Assembly (NCBI GenBank): GCA_965243095.1
Contig: OZ251530.1
Location: forward strand, 4,340,001 to 4,404,000
Direction of reading: 5' to 3'
DNA length: 64,000 nt
Source of the DNA: VXYL01 sp965243095
Lineage (GTDB): Bacteria > Pseudomonadota > Gammaproteobacteria > Pseudomonadales > Azotimanducaceae
Below, piece after piece: positions 16,678 through 25,320 of the stretch (position 1 is its first letter; every line of letters begins with the position of its first letter). The position numbers and the translations under genes are program-made. Under the pieces are notes generated by a model. That model worked only from the letters and a program-made list of their open reading frames with translations. It was not told where the DNA came from and searched no databases.

Positions 16678-17859
16678 TCACATCCTCGGCGACGAGTGGC
16701 CGGCGGTGCCATCCTCGACCAGCACCTCGGCCAGCGCCGCGGCGGCCCGGTCCATATCCGCCTCATCCAAATACAGCGGCGTGATGCCGAAGCGGAGGAT
16801 GTCCGGGGCGCGGAAATCGGCGATGACGCCGCGGCGGGCGAGCGCGCCTATCACCGCCTCGGCGCGGGGGTGGCGGAAGGACACTTGCGAGCCGCGCTCG
16901 CGCGGTCGGCGGGGGCTGGCGAGGGCGAGTTGCGGACAGTCGCGCTCGACGGCCGCGATGAAACGCTCCGACAACGCCACGGCGCGCGCCCACACGTCGG
17001 CGATGTCCACGTCGTCCCACACGTCGCTGGCCGCTTCCAGCGCCGCCAAGGCCACCACCGGCGGCGTGCCGATGCGCATTCGGGCGCTGCCGGGCGCGGG
17101 GCGGTAGTCCAACTCGAAACCGAAGGGCGTCTCGTGGCCCAGCCACCCGGGCAGGCCGGGCTGGATGGCATTGATGTGCCGCGGCGCGACGTAGATGAAC
17201 GCCGGCGCGCCCGGCCCGCCGTTCAGGTACTTGTAGGTGCAACCCACCGCGAAATCCGCTTGCGCGGCGGTGACGTCAACCGGCAGCGCGCCGGCGGAGT
17301 GGGCCAGATCCCAAATCGCGACAGCCCCGGCCGCGTGAGCGCGGGCGGTGAGCGCCGTCATGTCGTGGCGGCGGCCGGTGCGGTAGTCCACCTCCGTGAG
17401 CAGCAGCGCCGCCACTTGCTCGTCGATGTGCTCGGCAACCTCGGCCGGCGCCACCAGCCGCAACTCGTGGCCAACGCCGAGGATGCGCAGCAGGGCGCGG
17501 GCGATATAGAGATCGGACGGGAAGTTGCCGGTGTCGGAGAGCACCACGCGGCGTTCCCGGCGCAATTGCAGCGCCGCGTGCAAGGCTTGATGCACCTTGA
17601 TGGAGAGGGTGTCGCCGACCACGACGGAGCCCGGCGGCGCGCCGATCAGGCCGCCTAGCCGATCGCCGAGGCGGGCGGGCATGTCCATCCAGTCGGCGTC
17701 GTTCCAGCCGCGGATCAGCAGTTCGCCCCACTGCGTCCGCAAGAGGTTGCGGACGCGCTCGACGGCGGCACGGGGAAGCGGGCCGAGCGAGTTGCCGTCC
17801 AAGTAGGTGACGCCTTCCGGCAGGTGGAAGCGTTTGCGGGTCGCCACGAAGTCCGTCAT
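16678..17859 (-). CDS. kynU: Kynureninase
   Basis: PLP enzyme that cleaves kynurenine to anthranilate and alanine (also 3-hydroxykynurenine). The 393 residues match the family: THYDGNSLGP-like TYLDGNSLGPLPRA near the start, GDTLSIKVHQ, VLSDTGNFPSDLYI, AIWDLAHSAGALPVD with the PLP-contacting Asp and His, and CTYKYLNGGPGAPAFIY with the Schiff-base lysine. The ATG overlaps the stop of the cupin gene (ATGA), so the two are co-translated. No other kynurenine-pathway gene is in the window. Anthranilate could feed trp biosynthesis 27 kb away, but that link is only a suggestion. Confidence 0.93.
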   Translation of the reverse strand: MTDFVATRKRFHLPEGVTYLDGNSLGPLPRAAVERVRNLLRTQWGELLIRGWNDADWMDMPARLGDRLGGLIGAPPGSVVVGDTLSIKVHQALHAALQLRRERRVVLSDTGNFPSDLYIARALLRILGVGHELRLVAPAEVAEHIDEQVAALLLTEVDYRTGRRHDMTALTARAHAAGAVAIWDLAHSAGALPVDVTAAQADFAVGCTYKYLNGGPGAPAFIYVAPRHINAIQPGLPGWLGHETPFGFELDYRPAPGSARMRIGTPPVVALAALEAASDVWDDVDIADVWARAVALSERFIAAVERDCPQLALASPRRPRERGSQVSFRHPRAEAVIGALARRGVIADFRAPDILRFGITPLYLDEADMDRAAAALAEVLVEDGTAGHSSPRM

Positions 17860-18758
17860 GGCGCGGTGCCGGCGTCCGCCGCCGGCGAGGTGGCGAACTG
17901 GCCCGGCAGGGATACTTCGAGCAACTCCAAGTCGTCCGAGAACGCCGCATAGGCTGTCGCCAACCCGGGCGGCACGACGAAGGCGTCGCCGGCGCGCAAC
18001 GCCTCCGGCGGCCCACCGCGACCTTGCACGGTCAGGCGTCCCTCCAACACGAACGCGAAGAGCACCTGTGCGTCGTGGCGGACTGGCGTTGCCGATGGGC
18101 CAACAGCGGGGTCGCGGCGGCTGACCCAGGCGTTGCCGACGCCGCCGGTGGCCGCGCCGATGCCGGTGTCGCAGGTGGTCAGGCCGCGCAACCGCCCGCG
18201 CCCCCACTTCGCGTCCCACCGCTGGTGGCGATGGAAACACTGCCCGCCGAATTCGCGCCGCGGCCGCACCGCGTCCGTGGGCAGCGCGGTGGCGTCGTCG
18301 AACAAGGTGCGATGCGCCGCCGGGGAGACGACCTCGATCACTTCGGTTGCGGGTTCGGCTTCGAGCGCGCGATGGCGAATGGTCGGCGGTTGCACCACGC
18401 AATCGCCGGGCGCGAGCACGAACGGCGGGCCTTGATCCTCGTACACCACCCGCACCGCGCCGCGATAGCAGTAGATGAGCTGGAAGTCCACGCGGTGGAA
18501 ATGCACCACGTCGGGCACCGCGCCGCCATCGATGCGGATGTGCGAACCCACCACGCGGCCACCGAGCCGTCCGGGGATGAGATCCCGATAGCGCATGTCG
18601 ACGCGACCCACCACCCAAGGCCCACCGCGCTGCGGCAGGACCGCGGCCGGCAAGCCGCCCGACCGGCCAGTCGCAACGCCCGTCTCCGCCTCCTTCCTCG
18701 GCACTCCCCGCCGGCCGCCCTGCTTCGCGCCGGCACGACCAAGCACAAAGCCTAGCAT
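17856..18758 (-). CDS. Two-cupin-domain protein, translationally coupled to kynureninase
   Basis: Two cupin beta-barrels are visible. The first has MRYRDLIPGRLGGRVVGSHI, VVHFHRVDFQLIYCYRG and PFVLAPGDCVVQPPTIRH, with metal-type His residues. The second is near the C-terminus (LFAFVLEGRLTVQG, LRAGDAFVVPPG). The upstream start is uncertain: I use the ATG at 18758, while the one at about 18806 would overlap the divergent algW start. Proteins of this type are linked to tryptophan/kynurenine catabolism by context. An enzymatic role, such as a dioxygenase, or a binding role is open. The stop overlaps the kynU start by 4 bp. Confidence 0.75.
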   Translation of the reverse strand: MLGFVLGRAGAKQGGRRGVPRKEAETGVATGRSGGLPAAVLPQRGGPWVVGRVDMRYRDLIPGRLGGRVVGSHIRIDGGAVPDVVHFHRVDFQLIYCYRGAVRVVYEDQGPPFVLAPGDCVVQPPTIRHRALEAEPATEVIEVVSPAAHRTLFDDATALPTDAVRPRREFGGQCFHRHQRWDAKWGRGRLRGLTTCDTGIGAATGGVGNAWVSRRDPAVGPSATPVRHDAQVLFAFVLEGRLTVQGRGGPPEALRAGDAFVVPPGLATAYAAFSDDLELLEVSLPGQFATSPAADAGTAP

Positions 18759-18804
18759 GAAGCCGCCGGACGACTCGCAAAGGAAAGGGCGATAATCCGT
18801 CCCC

Positions 18805-19905
18805 ATGGAACTCGATTCGGCACCACGCCTACACCGCCGCACCGTGCTCGCGCGTTTGGTTCGCTATGTGCTGCTGCCGGCGAGCGGCGGCGCACTGGTG
18901 GGGTTGGCGGCGCTGTGGTTCGCCGGAAGAGGGGCGGGCGGCGGCGCGAACGCGATGAGCTACGCGGATGCGGTGGCGCGCGCGGCGCCGGCGGTGGTGA
19001 ACCTCTATTCGCAGCGCCCGCGCAGCGCGTTGTGCGATCTGCCGGCGTTCCGCAACTATTGCGCCCGGCTGGAGCGCTACCACCGGCAAATCCGCGGCGC
19101 CTTGGGCTCGGGGGTGGTGATGCGCGACGATGGCTATGTGCTCACGAATCACCACGTGATCGCCGCCGGCGAGGACATCGTGGTGGCGTTTAACGACGGC
19201 AGCGAAGCGCGGGCGGCCATCGTGGGCACGGATCCGATCACCGATCTGGCGGTGGTGAAGGTGGACGGCGACGGCTACCGCACTATGGATTACGCCTCCC
19301 TGAACGACGTGCGCGTGGGCGACATCGTGCTGGCCATCGGCAATCCCTTCGGCGTCGGCCAAGCCGTGTCGCAGGGCATCATCAGCGCCAAAGGCCGCGG
19401 GCTTGGCGACACGCCCTACGACTTTCTGCAGACGGACGCCGCGGTGAACCCGGGCAACAGCGGCGGGGCGTTGGTGGACCCGCAAGGCCGGCTGCTTGGC
19501 ATCAACACCTTGCTCTTCAGCCGCAGCGGCGGATCCGAGGGCGTGGGCTTCGCCATTCCGTTGGATCGGGCGTTGCGTGTGCTGGAGGAGATCATCCAGC
19601 ACGGCCAAGCCTTGCACGGCGCGTTCGGCGTGGCCTTGATGTTGGATCCGGATCCGGGCGCGTCCGGCGGGCCCATCGTCACCTATGTGGAACGGGGCAC
19701 GCAGGCGCATCGCGCCGGAATGCGCTTCGGCGACCAGATCCTCGCCGTGAACGGCAAACCCGTGGCGACGCAGCAGGAGTTCGTCGGCGAAGTGCTCACC
19801 AGCGAGCCGGGTTCGCCGCTGTCGATCCGCATCCGCCGCAACGGCGCGGTGCGGGTGCTGGAAACCACCACCGGACTGCTGCGCACGAGCCGTCGGGGGC
19901 GTTGA
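18805..19905 (+). CDS. algW: AlgW/DegS-type periplasmic serine protease
   Basis: Membrane-anchored HtrA protease that senses misfolded outer-membrane proteins and starts cleavage of the anti-sigma factor (RseA/MucA). Residues 17-40 form the membrane anchor (VRYVLLPASGGALVGLAALW). The protease domain has the triad His in VLTNHHVIAAG, Asp in TDLAVVKVD and Ser in NPGNSGGALVD. One PDZ domain follows (GPIVTYVERGTQAHRAGMRF, DQILAVNGKPV). The 366-residue length with a single PDZ fits DegS/AlgW rather than DegP. The neighbouring hisD and ibaG match the Pseudomonas algW neighbourhood, but hisC, hisG and murA are absent here. Confidence 0.92.
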   Translation: MELDSAPRLHRRTVLARLVRYVLLPASGGALVGLAALWFAGRGAGGGANAMSYADAVARAAPAVVNLYSQRPRSALCDLPAFRNYCARLERYHRQIRGALGSGVVMRDDGYVLTNHHVIAAGEDIVVAFNDGSEARAAIVGTDPITDLAVVKVDGDGYRTMDYASLNDVRVGDIVLAIGNPFGVGQAVSQGIISAKGRGLGDTPYDFLQTDAAVNPGNSGGALVDPQGRLLGINTLLFSRSGGSEGVGFAIPLDRALRVLEEIIQHGQALHGAFGVALMLDPDPGASGGPIVTYVERGTQAHRAGMRFGDQILAVNGKPVATQQEFVGEVLTSEPGSPLSIRIRRNGAVRVLETTTGLLRTSRRGR

Positions 19906-19930
19906 AACGCGCCACTTGGGCGCGCGTTTC
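19902..19930 (+). terminator. Hairpin after algW
   Basis: GAAACGCGC (19902-19910) and GCGCGTTTC (19922-19930) form a 9-bp stem straddling the algW stop codon. The downstream T-content is modest. The gap to the convergent hisD stop (20053) shows nothing else. Confidence 0.45.
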
Positions 19931-20052
19931 GGCTACCCTTTCGTCAGGCCCCCGGAGTAGGCCGGGTAAAGTACGCGCTGTCCCGGTAGATGGCGGGCCG
20001 CAAGGGTCGGTGTACTGCATCGAGGGTGGCGTCTCGTCTCCGGCGGCCTCAA

Positions 20053-21330
20053 TCAACCGCGCACTTTTGCCGCCGCCGCGTGGGCGCCAAGCCCCTCCGC
20101 TTGGGCGATGGTGGCGGCAATGCCGGCAAGCGGCGGCGCCGACGACGGTTCGCAGCGCACGATGGAGGTGCGCGTCTGAAAGTCCACCACGGATAGTGGC
20201 GAGGCGTATCGCGCCGTGCCGTAGGTGGGCAGCACATGGCTTGGCCCGGCGCTGTAGTCGCCGAGCACTTCCGCCGCGGACGCGCCCACGAACACGGCGC
20301 CGGCATGGCGGATGGCGGGCAGCCAGCGATCGGCGTCGCGCACCGCGAGTTCGAGATGCTCCGGCGCGAATCGATTGGCCACCTCGCACGCCTGCGCCAA
20401 GTCGCGCACCACGATCAACGCGCCCCGGGCGGCCAGCGAGCGGCGGATGATGTCGCGTCGCGCCAGCGCCGGCAGCGCCTCGTTCAGCTGCGCCCATACG
20501 GCTTCGACATACTCCTCGTGTGGGCAGATGAGCACCGCCTGGGCGTCCTCGTCGTGTTCCGCTTGGGCGCACATATCCAACGCGAGCCAACGCGGCGGGG
20601 CGGTGCCGTCAGCCACTATGACCACCTCGCTCGGCCCGGCGATGAGGTCGATGCCCACCGGCCCGAACACCAAGCGCTTCGCCGCCGCCACCAACGCGCC
20701 GCCCGGACCGACGATCTTGTCCACCTGCGGCACAGTGGCGGTGCCGTGCGCCAACGCGGCAACAGCTTGCGCGCCGCCCAAGGTGAACACCCGGTCGACG
20801 CCGGCGAGGCGCAACGCCGCCAGCACATGGGGATTGCGCTCCCCATGCGGGGTGGGCACGGTGGCGATCACCTCGTCCACGCCGGCCACGCACGCCGGCA
20901 CCACCGTCATCAGCGCGGTGGAGGGGTAGGCGGCCTGGCCGCCCGGCACGTAAACGCCGACGCGGCGCAAAGGCGTGACGCGCTGGCCGAGGCGGTTGCC
21001 GAACTCGTCCGTGTACTCGAAAGCGCCGGTGGGTTGGCGTTCGTGGTAGCGGCGGATGCGTTCGGCGGCGGCTTCGAGCGCGACGCGATCAGCTTGGGGC
21101 AAGGCGTCCCAAGCCGCATCGAGGGCTCGGCGGGGCAGTTCCAGCTCGGCCGGTTCAGCAAGGGCGAGGCCGTCGTAGCGGCGCGACAGCCGCAGCAACG
21201 CTTCGTCGCCGTTGGCGCGAACATCGGCGATCACTTCCGCGGCGATGCGCTCCGCCCGCTCGGAGGACTGCGAACGCCGCACCAAGAGCGCCGCCAGTTC
21301 GTCTTCGAAATCCTCGCGGGCGGCGTCCAA
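20053..21330 (-). CDS. hisD: Histidinol dehydrogenase
   Basis: Catalyses the last two steps of histidine synthesis, histidinol to histidine, with NAD and zinc. Signatures are complete: RVGVYVPGGQAAYPSTALM, GGAQAVAALAHGT, KIVGPGG, AGPSEVVIVADGTA, DMCAQAEHDEDAQA (zinc ligands), RFAPEHLEL and SAGPSHVLPT. No ATG or GTG exists between the previous in-frame stop region and the conserved N-terminus, so the likely start is the TTG at 21330 (LDAAREDFEDELAALL). It follows ibaG by 44 bp on the same strand. Confidence 0.94.
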   Translation of the reverse strand: MDAAREDFEDELAALLVRRSQSSERAERIAAEVIADVRANGDEALLRLSRRYDGLALAEPAELELPRRALDAAWDALPQADRVALEAAAERIRRYHERQPTGAFEYTDEFGNRLGQRVTPLRRVGVYVPGGQAAYPSTALMTVVPACVAGVDEVIATVPTPHGERNPHVLAALRLAGVDRVFTLGGAQAVAALAHGTATVPQVDKIVGPGGALVAAAKRLVFGPVGIDLIAGPSEVVIVADGTAPPRWLALDMCAQAEHDEDAQAVLICPHEEYVEAVWAQLNEALPALARRDIIRRSLAARGALIVVRDLAQACEVANRFAPEHLELAVRDADRWLPAIRHAGAVFVGASAAEVLGDYSAGPSHVLPTYGTARYASPLSVVDFQTRTSIVRCEPSSAPPLAGIAATIAQAEGLGAHAAAAKVRG

Positions 21331-21374
21331 ACGGCGCAGCGTGAGCGCCGGAGGGGAGTTGGCAGGCGGGCGCT

Positions 21375-21602
21375 TCAGGGTTGCTCGCTCGGGGTGGAGG
21401 CTTTGATGGTCACCGCGTGGATCGCGCCGGAGTCGATCAGCTCGCGAATCGGCGCATATACGGCTTGTTGCCGCTTTACGCGGCTCAGGCCCTCGAACTG
21501 TGCGCTGACGATGCGCACCTCCACGCGGTTGCCTTCGCCGCTCACGGCGATCCGGGCGTCCTCGAAAGCGGCCGCAAGCCGCGCTTCCACTTCGTCGATC
21601 AT
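21375..21602 (-). CDS. ibaG: BolA/IbaG family protein
   Basis: Seventy-five residues from the ATG at 21602, starting MIDEVEARLAAAFEDARIAV and ending VYAPIRELIDSGAIHAVTIK. The FEGLSRVKRQQAVY segment is the BolA signature. BolA-family proteins pair with monothiol glutaredoxins in iron-sulfur cluster handling. The short acid-resistance type IbaG normally sits beside murA, which is missing here. An upstream extension to 21704 lacks family similarity and was not used. Confidence 0.9.
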   Translation of the reverse strand: MIDEVEARLAAAFEDARIAVSGEGNRVEVRIVSAQFEGLSRVKRQQAVYAPIRELIDSGAIHAVTIKASTPSEQP

Positions 21603-21800
21603 CGCGCTCGCGCAGGTTGAAAGGCGGTCATTGTAGAGCAACGCCGGCAGGCGAGGGCGTCGCGCTGGCCGCGTTTGCGGACACGAAGGGGCGATCTCGC
21701 ACAACGATTGCAGTTCCAGCCACTAGCGCGTGGCATCGCGTACTTGGCATGGTGTCGCTCTTGGAGTCGCCGCCGCTGGCGGCCGTTGGGAGCTGAAGAC

Positions 21801-22367
21801 ATGGGCAATTCACGCGCGATTGGCGCTTCGCTAACCGAGATGCTCACCGCCCTCGCCGTGGCGGCGGTGCTGGCCGGCGTCGCCGCGCCCGGCATGGCCG
21901 CGTTGGTGGGGCGCGGGCAGGCGGACGCGGCGATGGCGCAGATGGTGGGCGCCATCCGCTACGCCCGGCACTTGGCCGTCACGCGGGGCGTCACCGCCAC
22001 GCTTTGCCCCGGCACGGGCGCGGCGTGCGGGCGCCGCGACAGTTGGCACGAAGGCGCGTTGGTGTTTGTCGACGGCAACGGCAACGGCCGCTTGGACGCC
22101 GGCGAAGAGGTCGCCCGGCGATTGCCGCCGTTGCCGCGCGGTTATCGACTGCGCTGGCGCTCGTTTCGCAACCGCACGTCGCTTTCGTTGCAACCGAACG
22201 GGCTGACGAATTGGCAGAACGGCAACATGCTGCTCTGTCCGCCGGACGGGGACGCGAGCAGGGCGCGGCAGTTGATCATCAACGCCCAAGGCCGCGTGCG
22301 ACTCGCGCAGGACACCGACGGCGATGGCGTTGTGGAGGGAGGCGACGGGCGCCCGGTCTCCTGCTGA
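21801..22367 (+). CDS. fimT: FimT/GspH-type minor pseudopilin
   Basis: Starts at the ATG at 21801 behind GGGAGCTGAAGAC. The prepilin leader MGNSRAIG is followed by ASLTEMLTALAVAAVLAGVA: cleavage after Gly8, Glu at +5, and the membrane-spanning helix used for assembly. The rest has the GspH/FimT features (RGVTATLCPG, an FVDGNGNGRLDAGEE loop and a C-terminal disulfide candidate). Leader residue +1 is Ala instead of Phe. It belongs to the type IV pilus minor-pilin set but lies on the opposite strand to pilE-V-W-X, separated from them by the Uma2 gene. Confidence 0.85.
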   Translation: MGNSRAIGASLTEMLTALAVAAVLAGVAAPGMAALVGRGQADAAMAQMVGAIRYARHLAVTRGVTATLCPGTGAACGRRDSWHEGALVFVDGNGNGRLDAGEEVARRLPPLPRGYRLRWRSFRNRTSLSLQPNGLTNWQNGNMLLCPPDGDASRARQLIINAQGRVRLAQDTDGDGVVEGGDGRPVSC

Positions 22368-22417
22368 ACCACATCCTTGAATGGAACGCGGTGGGTTTGC
22401 TCCGCCAAGGGCAGCGG

Positions 22418-23272
22418 TCAATCCCGCTGCATCTTTTCCACCAGTGCCTCCAGCTCCGCCAACCTCGCAGCGGACGCCTCCGCCTCAGCCTCCGCCTGCC
22501 GCTTGGCGTCGGCCAAGCGCCGGTTGTCGCCGGTCAACTGGTGGCGGGTTGGCAGGAATCTTCCCGTCGCCGGGTCGTACCAGCGCAGGAAACCGTCCAG
22601 CGGCTCCGGCCCGGATCGCTGCACGCACAGGCACAGCCCAAGCAGCTTGCTGCGAATTCCGACCACGCCCACCGGCAGCTCCTCCTCCGGCAGCGGCCGG
22701 TACTTCCCGCCGCGCCCCCCGCGCAGCTCGAAACCCGCAAGCGCCGGAACGAAGCCCGGCAGATCCTGTTCCTTTTCGTCCCCCGGGTCGTAGAGGAACA
22801 GCTCCGGCACACCGATCTTCGCGTAGAGCTCCGGCTTCTCCTGCATGTCCCGCCGCCGGCTCGACGGCGACACCACCTCCAGCACGAAGTCCGGCGGCTT
22901 GCCCACCTCCCACATCACGTAGGATCTGTGGTGCCGGTTCGCCACGTCGAACGCCACGTACACGTCCGGCGCCGCCGGCGGGTTCTTCTTGTTCCTGCGC
23001 GAGTCGTAGGCCGGGTCCCAGTAGAGGAACTGATCCTGTCCCACGAACACGTCGCGCCGCCCGCGCCAGTGCTGCCGCAGAGCACCGAAGCTCTCCTCGA
23101 CGGCGACGGCCTGAACCGTGTTCTGGGGCACCGGCTCGTCCTCACACGAGGGCAGGCGCCGCTCGTCCGGGCCCGGCGTCCAGTTCAGGGGCGCACCGTT
23201 GACGGCTCGCGGCGCCGCGCCCACGGCCGGCGCACGGGTCGAACGGAAGGAGTCGAGCATCGCTTCGGTCAT
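22418..23272 (-). CDS. Uma2 family endonuclease (DUF820)
   Basis: Start at 23272 behind GGAGAG. The 284 residues include the PD-(D/E)XK-like DUF820 core: PDVYVAFDVANRHHRS, PPDFVLEVVSPSSRRRDMQE with the active-site Asp and Glu, KPELYAKIGVPELFLYDPGD. A charged C-terminal coiled-coil tail (RRLADAKRQAEAEAEASAAR) is common in this family. Uma2 proteins are expanded in cyanobacteria and some other genomes. Their biological role is unknown. It occupies the place where pilY1 normally follows pilX, and a GC-rich palindrome (23288-23307) sits just upstream of its start. Confidence 0.85.
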   Translation of the reverse strand: MTEAMLDSFRSTRAPAVGAAPRAVNGAPLNWTPGPDERRLPSCEDEPVPQNTVQAVAVEESFGALRQHWRGRRDVFVGQDQFLYWDPAYDSRRNKKNPPAAPDVYVAFDVANRHHRSYVMWEVGKPPDFVLEVVSPSSRRRDMQEKPELYAKIGVPELFLYDPGDEKEQDLPGFVPALAGFELRGGRGGKYRPLPEEELPVGVVGIRSKLLGLCLCVQRSGPEPLDGFLRWYDPATGRFLPTRHQLTGDNRRLADAKRQAEAEAEASAARLAELEALVEKMQRD

Positions 23273-23287
23273 GGTTCCACTCTCCTT

Positions 23288-23307
23288 GCGAGGGGCAAAC
23301 CCCTCGC
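23288..23307. repeat. Short palindromic element, copy 1
   Basis: GCGAGGGGCAAACCCCTCGC, with 8-bp arms and a 4-base loop, 15 bp upstream of the Uma2 start. The same arms occur at 46156-46175 inside the broken Rpn gene, so this looks like a dispersed REP-like palindrome. Confidence 0.55.
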
Positions 23308-23411
23308 GCACCGCTTGCTTGCGGGCGGCATCCGCTGTGAATGTAGCACAAGCGCCAGCTGCCGAAGCCCGCGCCGGTGTAGGTCCCAAACAGGTGAAGC
23401 ACTGCGGCGCC

Positions 23412-23996
23412 TCAATCGCCGATTTGCGCCCACGACAACCGCCCGGTGAGCGCTCGGGCCGTGCCGCCATCGCGGGTTTGCCCGTAGGTGGATTGCAGCA
23501 CCACCGCGGCGGCGGAGGCGCCGACCCCGCGCGCCGTGATGCGGTACAGGTCCACGGTCGCCGGTGGCAGCGGGCGCAACGGTGTGCCGGTGTCGGTGTG
23601 GCTGCGCAACCACTCGACGACGTAGCGCGGCGGCGCGGCGACATGCGGTGGAGCGTTCGCCACGCGCCCGCCGCCGGCAAGCAAATCCGCCGTTGCCGGC
23701 GTGGTCGCCCCGTATGCCGGCGCCGAGAAAAGACCGCCGCTGCCGTTGACCGTGAACAGCGACGCCGGATCCCGCGCATTGCCCCGCAGCCAAGTCTCGG
23801 CTTCCGCCAATGCGCCGTCGGCGGCGAGGAAGGCGCGCTGCGCGTCTTCGTCGTTGCGCGCCATGGCCAGCTCCAGCAACGTCGTTTGCGCGGCCGCGAG
23901 AGCGGCGAGCGTAAGCACGGTCAAAAGCGCGAGCGCCACCAGTAGCACCATGCCGTGCGCCTTGTGCGCACCAGCAAGACGAGCCGGCCGGTTCAT
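23412..23996 (-). CDS. pilX: Type IV pilus minor protein PilX
   Basis: The 194 residues start with MNRPARLAGAHKAHGMVLLV, leading into a hydrophobic helix (LLTVLTLAALAAAQTT), then MARNDEDAQRAFLAADGALA, the standard PilX N-terminal region (short basic leader, helix without the +5 Glu, A-E-rich stretch). PilX helps initiate pilus assembly with PilV, PilW and PilY1. The start overlaps the pilW stop by 4 bp. Its C-terminal part (VDLYRITARGVGASAAAVVL) is typical. No pilY1 follows. Confidence 0.85.
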   Translation of the reverse strand: MNRPARLAGAHKAHGMVLLVALALLTVLTLAALAAAQTTLLELAMARNDEDAQRAFLAADGALAEAETWLRGNARDPASLFTVNGSGGLFSAPAYGATTPATADLLAGGGRVANAPPHVAAPPRYVVEWLRSHTDTGTPLRPLPPATVDLYRITARGVGASAAAVVLQSTYGQTRDGGTARALTGRLSWAQIGD

Positions 23997-25153
23997 GCGT
24001 TGCGCACCGCGAAGGTCGCCGCGAAGGTGCGTCTGGTCGGCGGCGCGCTGCCCGCGGCATCTACGGCGCTGGCGGTGACAGTGATTTGCACGCTGCGCAC
24101 CGTTCCGGTCGCCGCGCCCGGTGGCGTCAACCGCTCCGCGGCGGCCACCGCGTCGTCCGGCGATTCGTCCACGCCGAACAGCACTTGTAGCTCGTCAATG
24201 CCGCGCACCAGTTCCGCCGGTCGCTCGGCGGAGGTCTTGCGCCACAGCGACCACGCGGCCTCGCCGCGGTTGTTCGCGCCGGCGGCGCGCGCCACGAAGT
24301 AGATTTCCGAAAGCACCAAGCCCACCGCGGCAGCGGCCGGGCCGTGCGCGTCGCCAAACGCCGCGCCGCCGAGCAAACCGCCGGCACGATTCGCAAAAAG
24401 CCCGCTGCCGGTGCCGCGTGCCAGCGTGGTCGCGCCGCCGCGCCGCGACGTGGAAGTCACTCGGAACAAACTCGCGCCACCGCAGCGGGTGACTGCAGCG
24501 AAGCGGTTCCGGCGCAATGCCGAGCGCTCGTCGGCCACCACCAACGGGTCGCTCTCGGCAGCGAGCGGCTGCAACAACGGTTGCAGTGGGGTCGCCAACC
24601 GTCGCAACACCAGAATATCGCTGCCCGGACGCAATCTCGCCGGGTCGATGCCCCCGCGCCGGAATGTCGGCGCGCCGGCGCCGCGGCGCAACGGCAAACG
24701 GGTCAACTCCGGCTGCCAAGCGCCGCTTCCTGTCAAGCCATTGAACCCCTGCACCGGCGTGCTGATGTCGAACTCCACAAGCTGTCGCCAATCGCCGCGC
24801 AGGCCGTTGTGCGGCCCACCGCCGCCGCAGCCCAGATAACCGGCGCCGCGAATCGACCGGCCCAGAAAGCCGAGCGCGTGGCGGGCGGACTCTTGCAGCC
24901 GGGCATGGCCGACAAGCTCGGCGTTGAAGCGGCCGGTGCTGGTGAAGAGCTGCGTGACAGCGACCGTGAGCACGGCCCCCAACGTCATGGCGATGAGCAG
25001 TTCGAGCAGCGAAAAACCACGCCGGCCGCGGGGCGGCCGCCAGAGCTTGCCGCTCGCCGGGGCGTGGCGGAAGCTCGCCTGCTTCTTGCCGGCGCCGGCG
25101 TAGCGCGGATCCGGCCAACGGTTCCGCTCGCCCATTCGTTGCGGCCCGCGCAT
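23993..25153 (-). CDS. pilW: Type IV pilus minor pilin PilW
   Basis: The prepilin motif RGRRGFSLLELLIAMTLGAV (Gly/Phe cleavage, Glu at +5) is followed by a long C-terminal domain with SARHALGFLGRSIRGAGYLG and SEIYFVARAAGANN. I start at the ATG at 25153, which gives a 46-residue leader, still longer than usual. ATG 25135 is an alternative, and a GTG at 25324 overlapping the pilV stop would give about 100 extra residues rich in charges. The start is therefore uncertain, the identity is not. It lies between pilV and pilX on the same strand. Confidence 0.85.
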   Translation of the reverse strand: MRGPQRMGERNRWPDPRYAGAGKKQASFRHAPASGKLWRPPRGRRGFSLLELLIAMTLGAVLTVAVTQLFTSTGRFNAELVGHARLQESARHALGFLGRSIRGAGYLGCGGGGPHNGLRGDWRQLVEFDISTPVQGFNGLTGSGAWQPELTRLPLRRGAGAPTFRRGGIDPARLRPGSDILVLRRLATPLQPLLQPLAAESDPLVVADERSALRRNRFAAVTRCGGASLFRVTSTSRRGGATTLARGTGSGLFANRAGGLLGGAAFGDAHGPAAAAVGLVLSEIYFVARAAGANNRGEAAWSLWRKTSAERPAELVRGIDELQVLFGVDESPDDAVAAAERLTPPGAATGTVRSVQITVTASAVDAAGSAPPTRRTFAATFAVRNA

Positions 25154-25320
25154 GGCCGGCGCATCCTGTTCGGCCTTGCCGTCCGCCCCGGTGCCGTCGC
25201 ACTCCACTTTGGAAGCGCCGGGCGAGCCGCCTTCGCCGTTCGCCATTCGCCGAAAGGCGCCTCGGTCCCCTTCGACATTCCTTGCCGCTTTCGCCGGCGG
25301 CCTCGTATTGCGCGACGCGT

